Positions 1 through 11,475 of a stretch of DNA of 64,000 nucleotides are shown in pieces. Position 1 is the first letter of the stretch, and every line of letters begins with the position of its first letter. Below the pieces are notes generated by a model, which saw only the letters and a list, made by a program, of their open reading frames with translations, was not told the DNA's origin and searched no databases. Source of the stretch: Methanomassiliicoccales archaeon (GTDB taxonomy: Archaea; Thermoplasmatota; Thermoplasmata; Methanomassiliicoccales; UBA472); assembly GCA_026394395.1 (NCBI GenBank), contig JAPKYK010000003.1, positions 324,547 to 388,546 on the forward strand, in the 5' to 3' direction. A program made the translations under genes and the position numbers.

Positions 1-227
1 GAGTGAGATCGCTGCTAGTGTGCATCTTCGGAGGGATAACCAAATGCGACACCGTAGCCGAGGCGCTCATGGTGACGGTCGTGGACCGGAACGTCAAGGC
101 TCGGACCGTGGTTCGGCTGAGGGGTAATAACGAGGAGGAGGCCGCCAGCATGCTTCGCCTGGCCGGTTTCAACGTCCATCTCGATCTGGAGGAGGCCTGC
201 CTGCAGGCAGTGAAGGTGAGATCTTGA
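1..227 (+). CDS. sucC: succinyl-CoA synthetase (ligase) beta subunit, C-terminal end, 5' partial
   Basis: The reading frame enters from the left edge and ends at a stop at 225-227. About 74 residues are visible. They match the end of the beta subunit of succinyl-CoA ligase: the IFGGI-x-KCD segment, then VVRLRGNNEEEA and a closing AGF-x-VHLDLEEAC helix. In the family this C-terminal CoA-ligase domain forms the interface with the alpha subunit. The enzyme makes ATP or GTP from succinyl-CoA, or runs in reverse, in the cytoplasm. The alpha gene follows with a 4-base overlap, so the two are translated together. The GTG at position 3 is internal, not the start; the N-terminal ATP-grasp part lies outside the window. 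Confidence 0.9.
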   Translation, partial: VRSLLVCIFGGITKCDTVAEALMVTVVDRNVKARTVVRLRGNNEEEAASMLRLAGFNVHLDLEEACLQAVKVRS

Positions 228-1102
228 ACGGACCGGCGCTGCTCCGCAGCCACAAGGTGATGGTTCAGGGGATAACGGGGCAGCAGGGCAGGCGGCATAC
301 CGAGCTGATGCTGGAGTACGGGACGCGCATAGTCGCCGGGGTCACCCCGGGGAAGGGCGGATATTCCGTGCAAGGCGTCCCGGTCTTCGATACCGTGGAA
401 AAGGCGGTGGCGCAGACCGGGGCTACGGCAAGCGTCGTTTTTGTTCCCGCCCCTCGGGTCAAGGAGGCGGTGGTGGAAGGGATCGAGGCCGGCCTGGAGG
501 CCATGGTCGTAATCACCGAAAGGACTCCGGTCCATGATTCCATGGAATTCATGGCCAGGGCCAGGAAGGAGGGCGTGGCCATACTTGGGCCTAACTGCCC
601 GGGGCTCTGTCTGGTGGGCGAGAGCAAGATGGGGGTGATGCCCAATCGCATCTTCTTTGAAGGGGGCCTGGCCATAATCTCTCGCAGTGGGACCCTGACC
701 TATGAGGTGGTCCAGGCCCTCAGCTCGGCTGGATTGGGGCAGGACGTGGTCCTGGGCCTGGGCGGGGACCGCCTTCTGGGAACGAACATGAAGGAAGCGC
801 TGGAGATGGTGCTGGAACGGAACCTTTCCGGCATCGTCCTCATAGGCGAGATCGGAGGCCAGATGGAAGAGGAGGCCTCGCTGATGATAAAGGAGCTGGG
901 CGAGGTGGACGTCTTCGCCTACGTAGCTGGCGTCTCCGCTCCGCCATCGCGCCGCATGGGGCACGCCGGGGCCATCGTCTCCCGGGGGAGAGGCGGTGCC
1001 GGAGAGAAGATTCAGGCCTTGGAAGAGTCCGGGGTGGCCGTGGGAAGGTCCATCAGCGAACTTGTGAACTTGGTCTCTAAGAGGTCATCGATCCGCAAAT
1101 GA
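224..1102 (+). CDS. sucD: succinyl-CoA synthetase (ligase) alpha subunit
   Basis: A 292-residue protein of the usual length for the family (about 290). The N-terminal Rossmann CoA-binding domain shows VMVQGITGQQG, followed by the ILGPNCPG segment. The active-site histidine, phosphorylated during catalysis in this family, lies in GHAGAI near residue 247, followed by the glycine-rich loop SRGRGGAGEK. The start is a TTG at 224 that overlaps the sucC stop (TTGA), the only start that keeps the whole conserved N-terminus. It pairs with the partial beta subunit just upstream. The gene ends about 120 bp before the first 23S promoter element; no terminator stem is obvious. Confidence 0.93.
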   Translation: MNGPALLRSHKVMVQGITGQQGRRHTELMLEYGTRIVAGVTPGKGGYSVQGVPVFDTVEKAVAQTGATASVVFVPAPRVKEAVVEGIEAGLEAMVVITERTPVHDSMEFMARARKEGVAILGPNCPGLCLVGESKMGVMPNRIFFEGGLAIISRSGTLTYEVVQALSSAGLGQDVVLGLGGDRLLGTNMKEALEMVLERNLSGIVLIGEIGGQMEEEASLMIKELGEVDVFAYVAGVSAPPSRRMGHAGAIVSRGRGGAGEKIQALEESGVAVGRSISELVNLVSKRSSIRK

Positions 1103-1226
1103 TCTCCCTTCCCCCTAATATTCATATTATAACGATAGGGGCGGAGAAAACCTTATGAGCAAGGAGCACTTAGTTATTAGATACCGGCTAATGCGGCGGA
1201 TGCAACCTATTACTGGCTGCGATAAG

Positions 1227-1243
1227 AAACCGTTATATAATGG
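1227..1243 (+). promoter_or_regulatory. 23S rRNA promoter element, distal (P1)
   Basis: An AAAC-x-GTTATATA element with its TATA core at 1233-1240. It closely resembles the TATA region in front of the 16S gene (37674-37683), which also sits in an AAACGGTTATATA context. This resemblance between two unlinked rRNA genes suggests a shared strong rRNA promoter type. Start of transcription would be near 1262. The gap 1103-1435 holds this and a second TATA element and no gene that I can recognise. Confidence 0.55.
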
Positions 1244-1310
1244 AAGTGTGGTAGCCGGTTCCGCTCGCGAAGAAGGCGAGTGGGAGCATGCCTCTTTGAG
1301 GGGATAATGC

Positions 1311-1320
1311 TTAAATATAA
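1311..1320 (+). promoter_or_regulatory. 23S rRNA promoter element, proximal (P2)
   Basis: TTAAATATAA, a good archaeal TATA box, lies about 125 bp before the 5' arm of the processing stem. Transcription from here would start near 1345. Together with the distal element it suggests tandem promoters for the 23S gene. This rests on sequence match only. Confidence 0.5.
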
Positions 1321-1435
1321 CCCCAATTATTGGGGGATTCACGCGTTCCGGCCATGTGCTGGAACGATGTGAAATTGACATGCACCCGTAGAGTAGCCCT
1401 CTTCGGGGAAGCGGAGGAGAATCGTTGGGGAAATT

Positions 1436-1486
1436 GGAAGAGGTCCCGACGTATTCGTTGATACCAATCATTCGCAACCTGGACGT

Positions 1487-1496
<10 letters not shown>
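1436..1496 (+). repeat. 23S precursor processing stem, 5' arm
   Basis: Three blocks are complementary, in order, to blocks 3' of the gene: GGAAGAGG (1436-1443) with CCTCTTCC (4469-4476), CGCAACC (1473-1479) with GGTTGCG (4455-4461), and GTTAAGCC (1489-1496) with GGCTTAAC (4438-4445). The unpaired bases between them would form the bulges of a bulge-helix-bulge type structure, which in archaea is cut by the tRNA-splicing endonuclease to release pre-23S. The innermost block is the terminal helix of the mature rRNA. Confidence 0.75.
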
Positions 1497-4437
<2,941 letters not shown>

Positions 4438-4447
<10 letters not shown>

Positions 4448-4476
4448 TTAAACGGGTTGCGTATGTACCCTCTTCC
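4438..4476 (+). repeat. 23S precursor processing stem, 3' arm
   Basis: Complements the arm at 1436-1496 in three blocks of 8, 7 and 8 perfect pairs. See the 5' arm for block positions. The pairing brackets the complete 23S gene. Confidence 0.75.
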
Positions 4477-4483
4477 AGAATCA

Positions 4484-4500
4484 TTATTTTTATTTTCTAT
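4484..4500 (+). terminator. T-rich terminator after 23S rRNA
   Basis: A run of T tracts broken by single A or C follows the processing stem within 10 bases. Oligo-T tracts are the normal archaeal terminator. No 5S rRNA or tRNA follows; 4501-4567 shows nothing recognisable. Confidence 0.55.
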
Positions 4501-4567
4501 TGTTCAGGTGGAAGTTAGTTGCGTATGATCGTTATGTCATTGACAATAGCGATAGCTATGGAAAGGG

Positions 4568-4975
4568 TCAGTAAGAGAAGACCGCGTTGGTGGAGGTCGG
4601 CAGTTTGTCCCTGATCTCCTTGAAGTACGGATAGAAGACGCGCATCTCGTCATCTTTCTCCGGCTCGCGCCTAATGAGCTTTGAGAGCGCTTTGACCTCC
4701 ATCTTCCCCATGACCTTCCAATATCCGTCGCCGTAGGAGGTGTCGGTCATTATCAGGATCGGAAGCTTCAATCTTGGAATGTCCTCGTCATCCAGAAGGC
4801 CTGCAAGAAGCTGAAGCTCTTGGTGGTCAAGTTTGTAAACCGTTCCATCCTTGCCTTGGTAGGAAGGACATGGGTCGGCGAGCAGAGCTTCGAGAGAGCG
4901 CCTTTTGGTCGGCACGTGCTGGTTCATGTTGGAGAACAAACCCTGCATCGTCCTTTCGTTGAATATATCGTTCAT
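4568..4975 (-). CDS. UPF0216 (DUF61) family protein
   Basis: Recognised as the archaeal UPF0216 family from the block LN/MNQHVPTKRRSLEALL near the N-terminus, then KDG-x-VYKLDHQELQLLAGLL, and the ending GDGYWKVMGKMEVKALSKLI. Its function is unknown. The open frame extends to 5071, but the start is placed at the ATG at 4975 because a TATA box (about 5004-5012, read on the minus strand) lies 29-37 bp above it, as expected for a leaderless transcript, and because the longer version would run into the promoter of the divergent nifB gene. This gives 135 residues, close to family size. Confidence 0.75.
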   Translation of the reverse strand: MNDIFNERTMQGLFSNMNQHVPTKRRSLEALLADPCPSYQGKDGTVYKLDHQELQLLAGLLDDEDIPRLKLPILIMTDTSYGDGYWKVMGKMEVKALSKLIRREPEKDDEMRVFYPYFKEIRDKLPTSTNAVFSY

Positions 4976-5002
4976 CTCGAACGAACATTCACCCACTGGC
5001 CT

Positions 5003-5052
5003 GAATATATTTCTTTCCCATGGCCGCCGCGACACGGGACAATCTATAATAA
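5003..5052. promoter_or_regulatory. divergent promoters for UPF0216 gene (minus) and nifB (plus)
   Basis: AATATATTTC at 5004-5013 reads as a TATA box on the minus strand, 29-38 bp from the ATG at 4975. CTATAATAAC at 5044-5053 is a TATA box on the plus strand, about 45 bp before the nifB ATG at 5095. Sequence match only. Confidence 0.45.
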
Positions 5053-5094
5053 CGAAGTGCTGGATATTCAACGGTCGATGTTCGATTCAATTGA

Positions 5095-6387
5095 ATGGAG
5101 GGAGCTGGCCTGAACGAGATACCTCTCTATGTCCAGCAGATGCTCGAGACGCATCCGTGCTATAATGAGAAGGCACACAAGAGCTTTGCCCGCATGCACC
5201 TTCCGATCGCGCCCAGGTGCAACATCCAGTGCAACTATTGCAGCCGAAAGTATGATTGCATGAACGAATCTCGCCCTGGCGTTACCAGCGAGCTGCTCTC
5301 GCCCGAGGACGCGATAAACAAGATTCGCATAGTGAAGAAGAAGATACCCCAGCTGAGTGTGATCGGCATCGCTGGACCGGGGGACCCCCTGGCCAACGAG
5401 GAGACATTCACCACGCTGGAGATAGTGAAGCAGGAATTCCCGGAGCTGACGCTCTGCTTGAGCACCAATGGCTTGAACCTGCCGCGTTCCGTGGAGAGGC
5501 TGAAGGCATTGGGGGTCAAGTTCGTGACCGTTACCATAAACGCCGTGGACCCAGCGGTCGGCGAGAAGATGTATGATTTCGTCATCTGGGACGGTAAGGT
5601 CTTGCGAGGAAGGGAGGCCGCGGAAAGATTGCTCACCAATCAGCTGGAGGGCATTAAGATGTGCACCGACGCCGGCATCCTGGTGAAGGCGAACATCGTC
5701 ATGGTCCCGACGATTAATGCGGACCACATCCCTGAGATCGCGAAGAAGGTCAAAGAACTGGGAGCGTACATCGTAAACATCATTCCGCTGATACCGGTCC
5801 CTGGCACCAGGTTCGAGAAGATGCTGGCACCGACACCGGAACAAAGGAAGAACCTTCAGGACATGTGCGAAGGCGATATCCGCCAGATGCGCCACTGCCG
5901 CTTCTGCAGGGCCGATGCCATCGGGATGCTGGACATTGACCGTTCCGCCGAGTTCGCCCACATAACTTGTGGTGCTCGAGAGGCTCCGGAGGGCGGACCT
6001 ATCGGCATACAGATGGAAGGGCGGACAAAATACCGTGTGGCCGTGGCCTCATCTGACGGTAAGAACGTGGACCAGCACTTTGGCCAGGCCCGGGAGTTCC
6101 ATCTCTATGACGTTGAAGAGGGAAAGATGATCCTAGTGGGAAGGGTGCACACCAACCCATTCCTGGAGGAATCCATGTTCGGCGAGAAGCACCGCACCAA
6201 GATCGAGCGGATGGTCACCGCCCTGAAGGGCGCGGACATCGTTCTCACCTCCGGTTTCGGGGAAAGAGCGGAAGCGGAGATCAGGGCCAGAGGTATGCAG
6301 CCCTACCTGAAGGATGGTCCATTGGAGGATGCCGTACGCTGTGCCGTCTCCGACCTTTTCGAGCGGAGGGCACAGGTGTTCGAGTGA
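5095..6387 (+). CDS. nifB: NifB-type radical SAM protein with C-terminal NifX-like domain
   Basis: 430 residues. The N-terminal part has the radical SAM cluster motif in NifB form, APRCNIQCNYCSRKYDC (CxxxCxxC plus a further Cys, near residues 42-54), followed by GIAGPGDPLAN and LSTNGLNLP. HCRFCRADAIGMLD near residue 265 is the NifB-specific cysteine pair. The last ~100 residues (VAVASSDGKNVDQHFGQA onward) are the nitrogenase cofactor-carrier fold (NifX/NifY). NifB builds the NifB-co iron-sulfur-carbide precursor of FeMo-co. No nifHDK, nifE or nifN occur in the window. The gene is followed after 4 bp by an acetolactate-synthase-like gene, so they probably form one operon. NifB is common in archaea also without obvious nitrogenase neighbours, so nitrogen fixation cannot be concluded here. 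Confidence 0.9.
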   Translation: MEGAGLNEIPLYVQQMLETHPCYNEKAHKSFARMHLPIAPRCNIQCNYCSRKYDCMNESRPGVTSELLSPEDAINKIRIVKKKIPQLSVIGIAGPGDPLANEETFTTLEIVKQEFPELTLCLSTNGLNLPRSVERLKALGVKFVTVTINAVDPAVGEKMYDFVIWDGKVLRGREAAERLLTNQLEGIKMCTDAGILVKANIVMVPTINADHIPEIAKKVKELGAYIVNIIPLIPVPGTRFEKMLAPTPEQRKNLQDMCEGDIRQMRHCRFCRADAIGMLDIDRSAEFAHITCGAREAPEGGPIGIQMEGRTKYRVAVASSDGKNVDQHFGQAREFHLYDVEEGKMILVGRVHTNPFLEESMFGEKHRTKIERMVTALKGADIVLTSGFGERAEAEIRARGMQPYLKDGPLEDAVRCAVSDLFERRAQVFE

Positions 6388-6391
6388 TCAC

Positions 6392-7969
6392 ATGAAGGCG
6401 GCCAGGTTGCTCATCGATTGCCTTAGGAACGAGGGCGTCGACCGTATTTTCGGAATTCCCGGAGAGGAGAACCTGGACGTTATGGACGAGATCCATTCCT
6501 CCGGAATGGAGTTCGTGCTGACCCGTCATGAGCAGGCCGCGGCCTTTATGGCCGGGACGGTGGGACGCCTGACCGGACGCCCGGGGGTCTGCCTGAGCAC
6601 TTTAGGGCCCGGCGCCACAAACCTGGTGAGCGGCGTGGCTGACGCCTACCTGAGCAATATTCCTCTTATCGCTTTGGTCGCTCAGGCCGGAGAGACACGG
6701 CGCAATCCGCCGCAGAAGCAGGTGCTTGACCTGCTGTCCATCTACCGGCCTATGACCAAATTGTCGGTCAGCATCGACCGTCCCGACGACGTCCCTAAGG
6801 TCGTGGACCGGGCCTTTAAAACGGCGGTAAAGGAGAGGTCCGGACCGGTCATGGTGCAGCTACCGGAGGACGTCATGAAGATGTCGACGGACGCAACCCC
6901 TCGTAGATCAGGACCACTGAAACCGAGGAAGGCTGAGGAACGGGAACTAGAGGTCGTGGTAAATAACCTGCGTACCGCCAAAAAACCGCTCATGATCGTA
7001 GGGCACGGGGCACTTCGTAGTCAGGCTACGCATGAGATCAAGGAGCTATGCCATGCCTGGAACATTCCCGTCGCCTGCACCTGGATGGCAGCCGGGGCCG
7101 TTCCTTTCGACGACCTCCTATCGCTGGGAACCATCGGCATGCGCAACAGCGATCTGGTCAAGGAAAGTTATGATGAGGCAGACCTGGTGCTCTCTGTGGG
7201 ATATGACGTCACCGAGTTCCAGCCTCAATTCTGGAACAAGGGGACGAAGAAGAGGGTGCTGCACTTGGGGGATGGCAGTGCGGGACGGGCCAAGGATTTC
7301 TTCATGGACATCGAGGTCATCGGCGATCTGCGTTCCTCCCTCCAGGCTTTGACCGATGTGGCTTTTAGAAAAGAGGATTGGGCCTCGGCTCATCGCGATA
7401 AGCTGTTGATCGAACTGGAGAGGCCGGGAGAGGGGGCAAAGGGATTGGTACAAGCCTTGAGACGCCAACTGGGCCGGGGCGACGTCCTGGTCAGCGACGT
7501 GGGCGCCCACCTGATATGGCTGGCCAAGTATTACCCTGCCTACGCGGAGAATACCCTTCTACTGCAGAACGGGCTCATCTGCATGGGAGCGGCGCTCCCT
7601 TCGGCCATCGCTGCCAAGCTGGTCCACCCGGACCACAAGGTGGTGGCGGTGGTCGGGGACGGCGGCTTCCTCATGTCCTCGGCCGAACTGGAGACGGCCA
7701 GGAGACTGGGCTTGAAATTCGTCACCGTCATTTTCAACGATGGCGGACTGGGGCTCATCCGGGAGAAGATGCAGCGCAATCTGGGTCGCGTGTCCAACGT
7801 CGACCTCGGTTCGCCAGACATTCCCACCTATGCCCGCTCCTTCGGGGCGGAAGGATATACAGTGGCGGAGAAGGACTTCGAACCGGTCCTCCAGGATTGC
7901 CTGGAGCGGGACGTGCTTGCGGTCATCGATGTAAAGGTCGATTATTCGCACAATTGTCTCCTGTTCTGA
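6392..7969 (+). CDS. thiamine-diphosphate enzyme, acetolactate synthase large-subunit type (AlsS-like)
   Basis: 525 residues from the ATG at 6392, 4 bp after nifB. It has the three-domain layout of the family: N-terminal PYR domain with the catalytic glutamate region [14 protein letters not shown] and STLGPGATN, a central domain, and the PP domain with [19 protein letters not shown] ... FNDGG, which binds thiamine diphosphate and magnesium. The family condenses two pyruvates to 2-acetolactate. The HEQ-AAFMA and KLSVSI blocks look more like the catabolic AlsS form or pyruvate oxidase relatives than the biosynthetic IlvB. No small regulatory subunit (ilvN/H) follows. ilvD occurs 16 kb away, so a role in branched-chain amino acids is possible. 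Exact substrate is uncertain. Confidence 0.8.
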   Translation: MKAARLLIDCLRNEGVDRIFGIPGEENLDVMDEIHSSGMEFVLTRHEQAAAFMAGTVGRLTGRPGVCLSTLGPGATNLVSGVADAYLSNIPLIALVAQAGETRRNPPQKQVLDLLSIYRPMTKLSVSIDRPDDVPKVVDRAFKTAVKERSGPVMVQLPEDVMKMSTDATPRRSGPLKPRKAEERELEVVVNNLRTAKKPLMIVGHGALRSQATHEIKELCHAWNIPVACTWMAAGAVPFDDLLSLGTIGMRNSDLVKESYDEADLVLSVGYDVTEFQPQFWNKGTKKRVLHLGDGSAGRAKDFFMDIEVIGDLRSSLQALTDVAFRKEDWASAHRDKLLIELERPGEGAKGLVQALRRQLGRGDVLVSDVGAHLIWLAKYYPAYAENTLLLQNGLICMGAALPSAIAAKLVHPDHKVVAVVGDGGFLMSSAELETARRLGLKFVTVIFNDGGLGLIREKMQRNLGRVSNVDLGSPDIPTYARSFGAEGYTVAEKDFEPVLQDCLERDVLAVIDVKVDYSHNCLLF

Positions 7970-7978
7970 CGGATATGG

Positions 7979-7988
7979 ATTAAATATC
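7979..7988 (+). promoter_or_regulatory. TATA box before msrA
   Basis: ATTAAATATC lies 30-40 bp before the msrA ATG at 8019, so the transcript would have almost no leader. Sequence match only. Confidence 0.45.
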
Positions 7989-8018
7989 GGGCGCTGCCTG
8001 AATGGACCGAGGATACAG

Positions 8019-8495
8019 ATGCCGATCAAGAAGGCCACGTTCGCTGCCGGTTGCTTCTGGGGGGTGGAGGCGACCTTCCAGAAGGTTAAAGGAGTAGTGC
8101 AGACCGAGGTTGGGTACATGGGCGGGCACACTGAGGCCCCGACCTACCAGGACGTGTGCACGGACAGCACCGGGCACGCCGAGATGGTCCAAGTGACCTA
8201 CGATGACGAGCTGGTGAGCTACGCTCAGCTATTGGACATGTTCTGGGGCAGCCATGACCCCACACAAACGAATCACCAGGGACCGGACGTTGGTAAGCAA
8301 TACCGCACGGCCATATTCTATCACGATGAGGCCCAGCGGAAGGAGGCGGAGGCCTCGAAGGCCGCCCTGGACGGTTCCGGTCGCTTCAAGCGGCCGATCG
8401 CCACCAACCTGGAGAAGGCCGGGACGTTCTGGAGGGCCGAGGAGTACCATCAGAAATATTTGCAGAAGAAGGGGCTGGGCTCCTGCCACCTATGA
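8019..8495 (+). CDS. msrA: peptide-methionine (S)-S-oxide reductase MsrA
   Basis: 158 residues. The catalytic motif [10 protein letters not shown] is at residues 11-20, with the nucleophilic cysteine at 12. GYMGG and the [10 protein letters not shown] block, which in the family bind the substrate, follow, and the C-terminal part has [14 protein letters not shown]. The enzyme repairs oxidised methionine S-sulfoxide in proteins. The C-terminal Cys in LGSCHL is a candidate recycling cysteine. The gene has its own TATA box and is followed by alaS on the same strand with a separate promoter, so it is probably monocistronic. A peroxiredoxin at 21 kb also serves oxidative stress, but is not linked. 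Confidence 0.95.
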   Translation: MPIKKATFAAGCFWGVEATFQKVKGVVQTEVGYMGGHTEAPTYQDVCTDSTGHAEMVQVTYDDELVSYAQLLDMFWGSHDPTQTNHQGPDVGKQYRTAIFYHDEAQRKEAEASKAALDGSGRFKRPIATNLEKAGTFWRAEEYHQKYLQKKGLGSCHL

Positions 8496-8543
8496 TCCAT
8501 GAGGTGTCCAGATACGCCTTCGTTCTCATAAATGACAATATTC

Positions 8544-8553
8544 TTATAACGAC
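8544..8553 (+). promoter_or_regulatory. TATA box before alaS
   Basis: TTCTTATAAC lies about 25 bp upstream of the alaS ATG at 8572, which implies a leaderless message. Confidence 0.5.
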
Positions 8554-8571
8554 CTCTGAATAACGCCAGTC

Positions 8572-11253
8572 ATGAGCGGCTCGGAGTTCGACCTAGCCTA
8601 CTTTAAGGAGAAGGGCTTCCATCGCAGACAGTGCCCCAAGTGCCAAAGGTACTTCTGGAGCTTGGGTGACTGGGAGACCTGCGGAGAGCCCCCGTGCGAG
8701 GAGTACACCTTCATCGGCCATTCCCCGATGAACCAGAAACTTAACCTGCACCAGATGCGCGAGGCCTACTTGGGCTTCTTCGAGGAGAACGGGCACGGCC
8801 GCGTGAAACGCTACCCTATCGTGGCCCGCTGGAGGGACGACGTCTTCTTCACTCAGGCATCCATATACGACTTCCAGCCCTGGGTGCTCAACGGCGTGAT
8901 AGAACCGCCCTTCAATCCCCTGACCATATCCCAGACCTGCGTGCGCTTCAACGACATCGACAACGTCGGGAAGACCGGCAGGCACTTCACCTTCTTTGAG
9001 ATGTGCGCTCACCACGCCTTCAACAAGAAGGACGGCAAGTTCATCTACTTCAAGGACCGCACAGTGGAGCTGTGCCACCGCTTCTTCAGCGAGCGCTTGG
9101 GAACGGACCCTAACAAGATGCGCTACATCGAGGAGTGGTGGGAGGGCGGCGGTAACGCCGGTCCCTGCGTGGAGGTCATCCTGGACGGGGTGGAGGTAGC
9201 TACGCTCGTCTTCATGATGTACCGCGAGACCCCGGAGGGACGCAAGCCCATGGAGATGACCGTGGTGGACACCGGCTACGGACTGGAGCGCATGACCTGG
9301 GTGTCCCAGGGTGTTTCCTCTGCATACGAAGCGGTGTTCGGGCCTGTGGTGGATTGGCTCAAGGAGCTGGCGGCGGTCACGCCGGACCAGACCGTGCTCA
9401 CCGAGTACAGCAAGGTGGCCGGGGCCACCAACATGAAGACCGCGGCCGATGTGCGGCGCATCCGGGAAACGACGGCGGAACGCATCGGCATCAGTTATGA
9501 CGAGCTGATGCGAACGGTCGCTCCCCTTGAAGATATCTACGTCATCTGCGACCATTCCCGGGCGCTGATGCTCATGCTCAACGACGGCGTCGTACCGTCC
9601 AACGTGCGCGAGGGCTACTTCGCCCGCATGCTGGTGCGGAGGGCGCTACGCTCCATACGCTCCTTGAACCTGGACATAAGGCTGTCCGAGGCGGTGAGCC
9701 GGCAGATCGACCACTTCCAGGACATCTTCCTGGAGCTCAAGGAGAATCGGGAGGACATTCTGAACTTAGTGCAGGTGGAGGAGGACCGCTACTTCGAGAC
9801 GCTAGGACGCGGAAAGCAGCTGGTGGGACGCCTGGTCAAGGACCTGAAGAAGGGCGATAAGCTGTCGGTGGAGAAGCTCATAGAGCTTTACGACTCCCAC
9901 GGACTTAACCCGGAGATAGCCAAGGAGTACGCCCCGGAGCAAATCGACGTTCCAGACAACTTCTATATGCAGGTGGCCGCGCGCCACGAGAAACCGGAGA
10001 CGGCGGCCGCGGCGGTGAAGGATCGGCCAGAGAGGATGCCGGAGACGCGCATGCTCTACTATGAGGACGCGGAGCTCACCGAGTTCGACGCCAAGGTCAT
10101 TGCGGAGATCGACGGCGGCATCGTCCTGGATCAGACGGCCTTTTATCCCGAGGGAGGAGGGCAGGAGTGGGACCTGGGCCTCTTGAACGGCAAGAGGGTC
10201 TGCAAGGTCATCAAGATCAAGACCACCATCGTGCACTTCGTGGAGGGCGGCAACCCCAAGATCGGGGCCACGGTCCACGGGAGCATCGACCTGGAAAGAA
10301 GACAGCAGCTTATGCGCCATCACACCGCGGCGCACCTGATCAACGGCGTCGCCAGGAACCTCTTCGGCAACCACGTGTGGCAGGCCGGGGCGCACAAGGC
10401 CGTGGACCAGGCCCGGCTGGATGTCACCCACTTCGAGAACCTCACCACCGAACAGCGGGACCTGCTGGAGAAGGAGGTCAACCGGGTGGTGCTGAAGGAC
10501 CTCCCCATCAACATCCAGTTCAAGCAGCGGGACGAGGCGGAGAAGCTGCACGGATACCGCCTGTACCAGGGCGGGGCCGTGCCTGGCAAGATCATCCGCG
10601 TGGTCGAAGTGCTCGGCCTGGACGCAGAGGCCTGCGGAGGGTTGCACTGCTCCCACACGGGAATGGTGGGTCTGGTACGCATCACGCGCACCAAGCGCAT
10701 ACAGGACGGAGTGGTGCGCATCGAGTACACCGCGGGAATGGCCGCCATCAATGGCATGCAGGCGGACAAGGGGCTGGTCGAGGAGCTGGGAGACCACCTG
10801 AACGTACCGGGAGAAAGGCTTCCCGGGGCGGTCCAGAAGCTGGAGGAGGAGCTCAAGGAGCAGCGCAAGAGGCTGGAACAGCTCTCGACCGTCATCAGCG
10901 AGCTGAGCGTGCGCGAGCTGGTGGCTTCCGCGCCAAAGGTCGGGGAGGTGCGCGTGGTGGTGCACGAGGCCCTGGCAGGCGAGGACCCCGAGGAGATGTC
11001 CAGGAAACTTGCTTCCATGCCCAAGACCGTGGCGGTCATCGGCGTGCGGGGCGAGAAGGCCAAGCTGCTGGTGGCCCGTTCCAACGATGTCGGGCTGGAT
11101 TGCCGCAAATCCCTGAAGACCATAATGACCATCATGGGGGGCGGCGGCGGTGGAAAGCCCGACTACGCCCAGGGAGGCGGCGGGGACCCGGAGCTTCTAC
11201 AGAAGGCCCTGGAGCAGGCCTTGGACCTCGTACGGCGGGACATGCAGGACTGA
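8572..11253 (+). CDS. alaS: alanyl-tRNA synthetase, archaeal type
   Basis: 893 residues, normal for archaeal AlaRS (about 900). The N-terminus carries the archaeal preamble with a CPKCQRYFW zinc-type cysteine pair, then the class II catalytic core: PIVARWRDDVFFTQASIYDFQPWV and TISQTCVRFNDI, and the motif-3 region DTGYGLERM. The editing domain shows RHHTAAHLINGVARNLFG with the HxxxH zinc ligands, and EACGGLHCSHTG with the Cys/His pair. The last ~200 residues are a coiled region followed by the glycine-rich C-Ala domain (GGGGGG). It charges tRNA-Ala; a tRNA-Ala gene with the G3:U70 identity pair lies at 23959-24032. Confidence 0.97.
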   Translation: MSGSEFDLAYFKEKGFHRRQCPKCQRYFWSLGDWETCGEPPCEEYTFIGHSPMNQKLNLHQMREAYLGFFEENGHGRVKRYPIVARWRDDVFFTQASIYDFQPWVLNGVIEPPFNPLTISQTCVRFNDIDNVGKTGRHFTFFEMCAHHAFNKKDGKFIYFKDRTVELCHRFFSERLGTDPNKMRYIEEWWEGGGNAGPCVEVILDGVEVATLVFMMYRETPEGRKPMEMTVVDTGYGLERMTWVSQGVSSAYEAVFGPVVDWLKELAAVTPDQTVLTEYSKVAGATNMKTAADVRRIRETTAERIGISYDELMRTVAPLEDIYVICDHSRALMLMLNDGVVPSNVREGYFARMLVRRALRSIRSLNLDIRLSEAVSRQIDHFQDIFLELKENREDILNLVQVEEDRYFETLGRGKQLVGRLVKDLKKGDKLSVEKLIELYDSHGLNPEIAKEYAPEQIDVPDNFYMQVAARHEKPETAAAAVKDRPERMPETRMLYYEDAELTEFDAKVIAEIDGGIVLDQTAFYPEGGGQEWDLGLLNGKRVCKVIKIKTTIVHFVEGGNPKIGATVHGSIDLERRQQLMRHHTAAHLINGVARNLFGNHVWQAGAHKAVDQARLDVTHFENLTTEQRDLLEKEVNRVVLKDLPINIQFKQRDEAEKLHGYRLYQGGAVPGKIIRVVEVLGLDAEACGGLHCSHTGMVGLVRITRTKRIQDGVVRIEYTAGMAAINGMQADKGLVEELGDHLNVPGERLPGAVQKLEEELKEQRKRLEQLSTVISELSVRELVASAPKVGEVRVVVHEALAGEDPEEMSRKLASMPKTVAVIGVRGEKAKLLVARSNDVGLDCRKSLKTIMTIMGGGGGGKPDYAQGGGGDPELLQKALEQALDLVRRDMQD

Positions 11254-11286
11254 AACCCCTTCCAACATCCCTTTTTCCGAGATAAT

Positions 11287-11469
11287 ACTTATATACAGGC
11301 TTAGGATTGGCTTGCTTGACAGAATCGATACTGTTGAAGGGATCCCTCTTAAGAGGGACCTGTTCCCGGACCGGTAGCCCTATCCGGAGATGGGAACTGC
11401 AAGACACGCGGTTTGGCGTGTGGCGCACTTCGCGAGGGCGAGACTCGATTCGCGATCATCAGCGAGGGA
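11287..11469 (+). promoter_or_regulatory. promoter and structured 5' leader of the rps13 operon
   Basis: A TATA box (TTATATAC, 11289-11296) is followed by some 150 bases that fold into four successive local hairpins before the rps13 ribosome-binding site GAGGGA (11464-11469): CCCTCTTAAGAGGG (11344-11357, fully palindromic); GTTCCC (11362-11367) with GGGAAC (11392-11397), enclosing CCGG (11371-11374) with CCGG (11384-11387); ACACGC (11404-11409) with GCGTGT (11416-11421); and TCGCGA (11430-11435) with TCGCGA (11450-11455). Most genes here have almost no leader, so a long hairpin-rich one is unusual. It could be an autogenous control site for a ribosomal protein or a short ncRNA. It does not fit tRNA, SRP RNA or RNase P RNA by eye. 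Confidence 0.55.
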
Positions 11470-11475
11470 TTGACT

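Noticed and set aside
4501-4567. 5S rRNA behind 23S
   Set aside because: Only 67 bases remain before the next gene and no 5S pattern is seen.
10167-11285. 372-codon frame within alaS
   Set aside because: Out-of-frame copy of the alaS coding region with a Gly/Arg/Pro-rich shadow product.
11298-11463. tRNA, SRP RNA or RNase P RNA in the rps13 leader
   Set aside because: No TTCGAAT T loop, no SRP helix-8 tetraloop motif and no GAGGAAAG/ACAGAAA RNase P motifs could be found; kept only as a structured leader.
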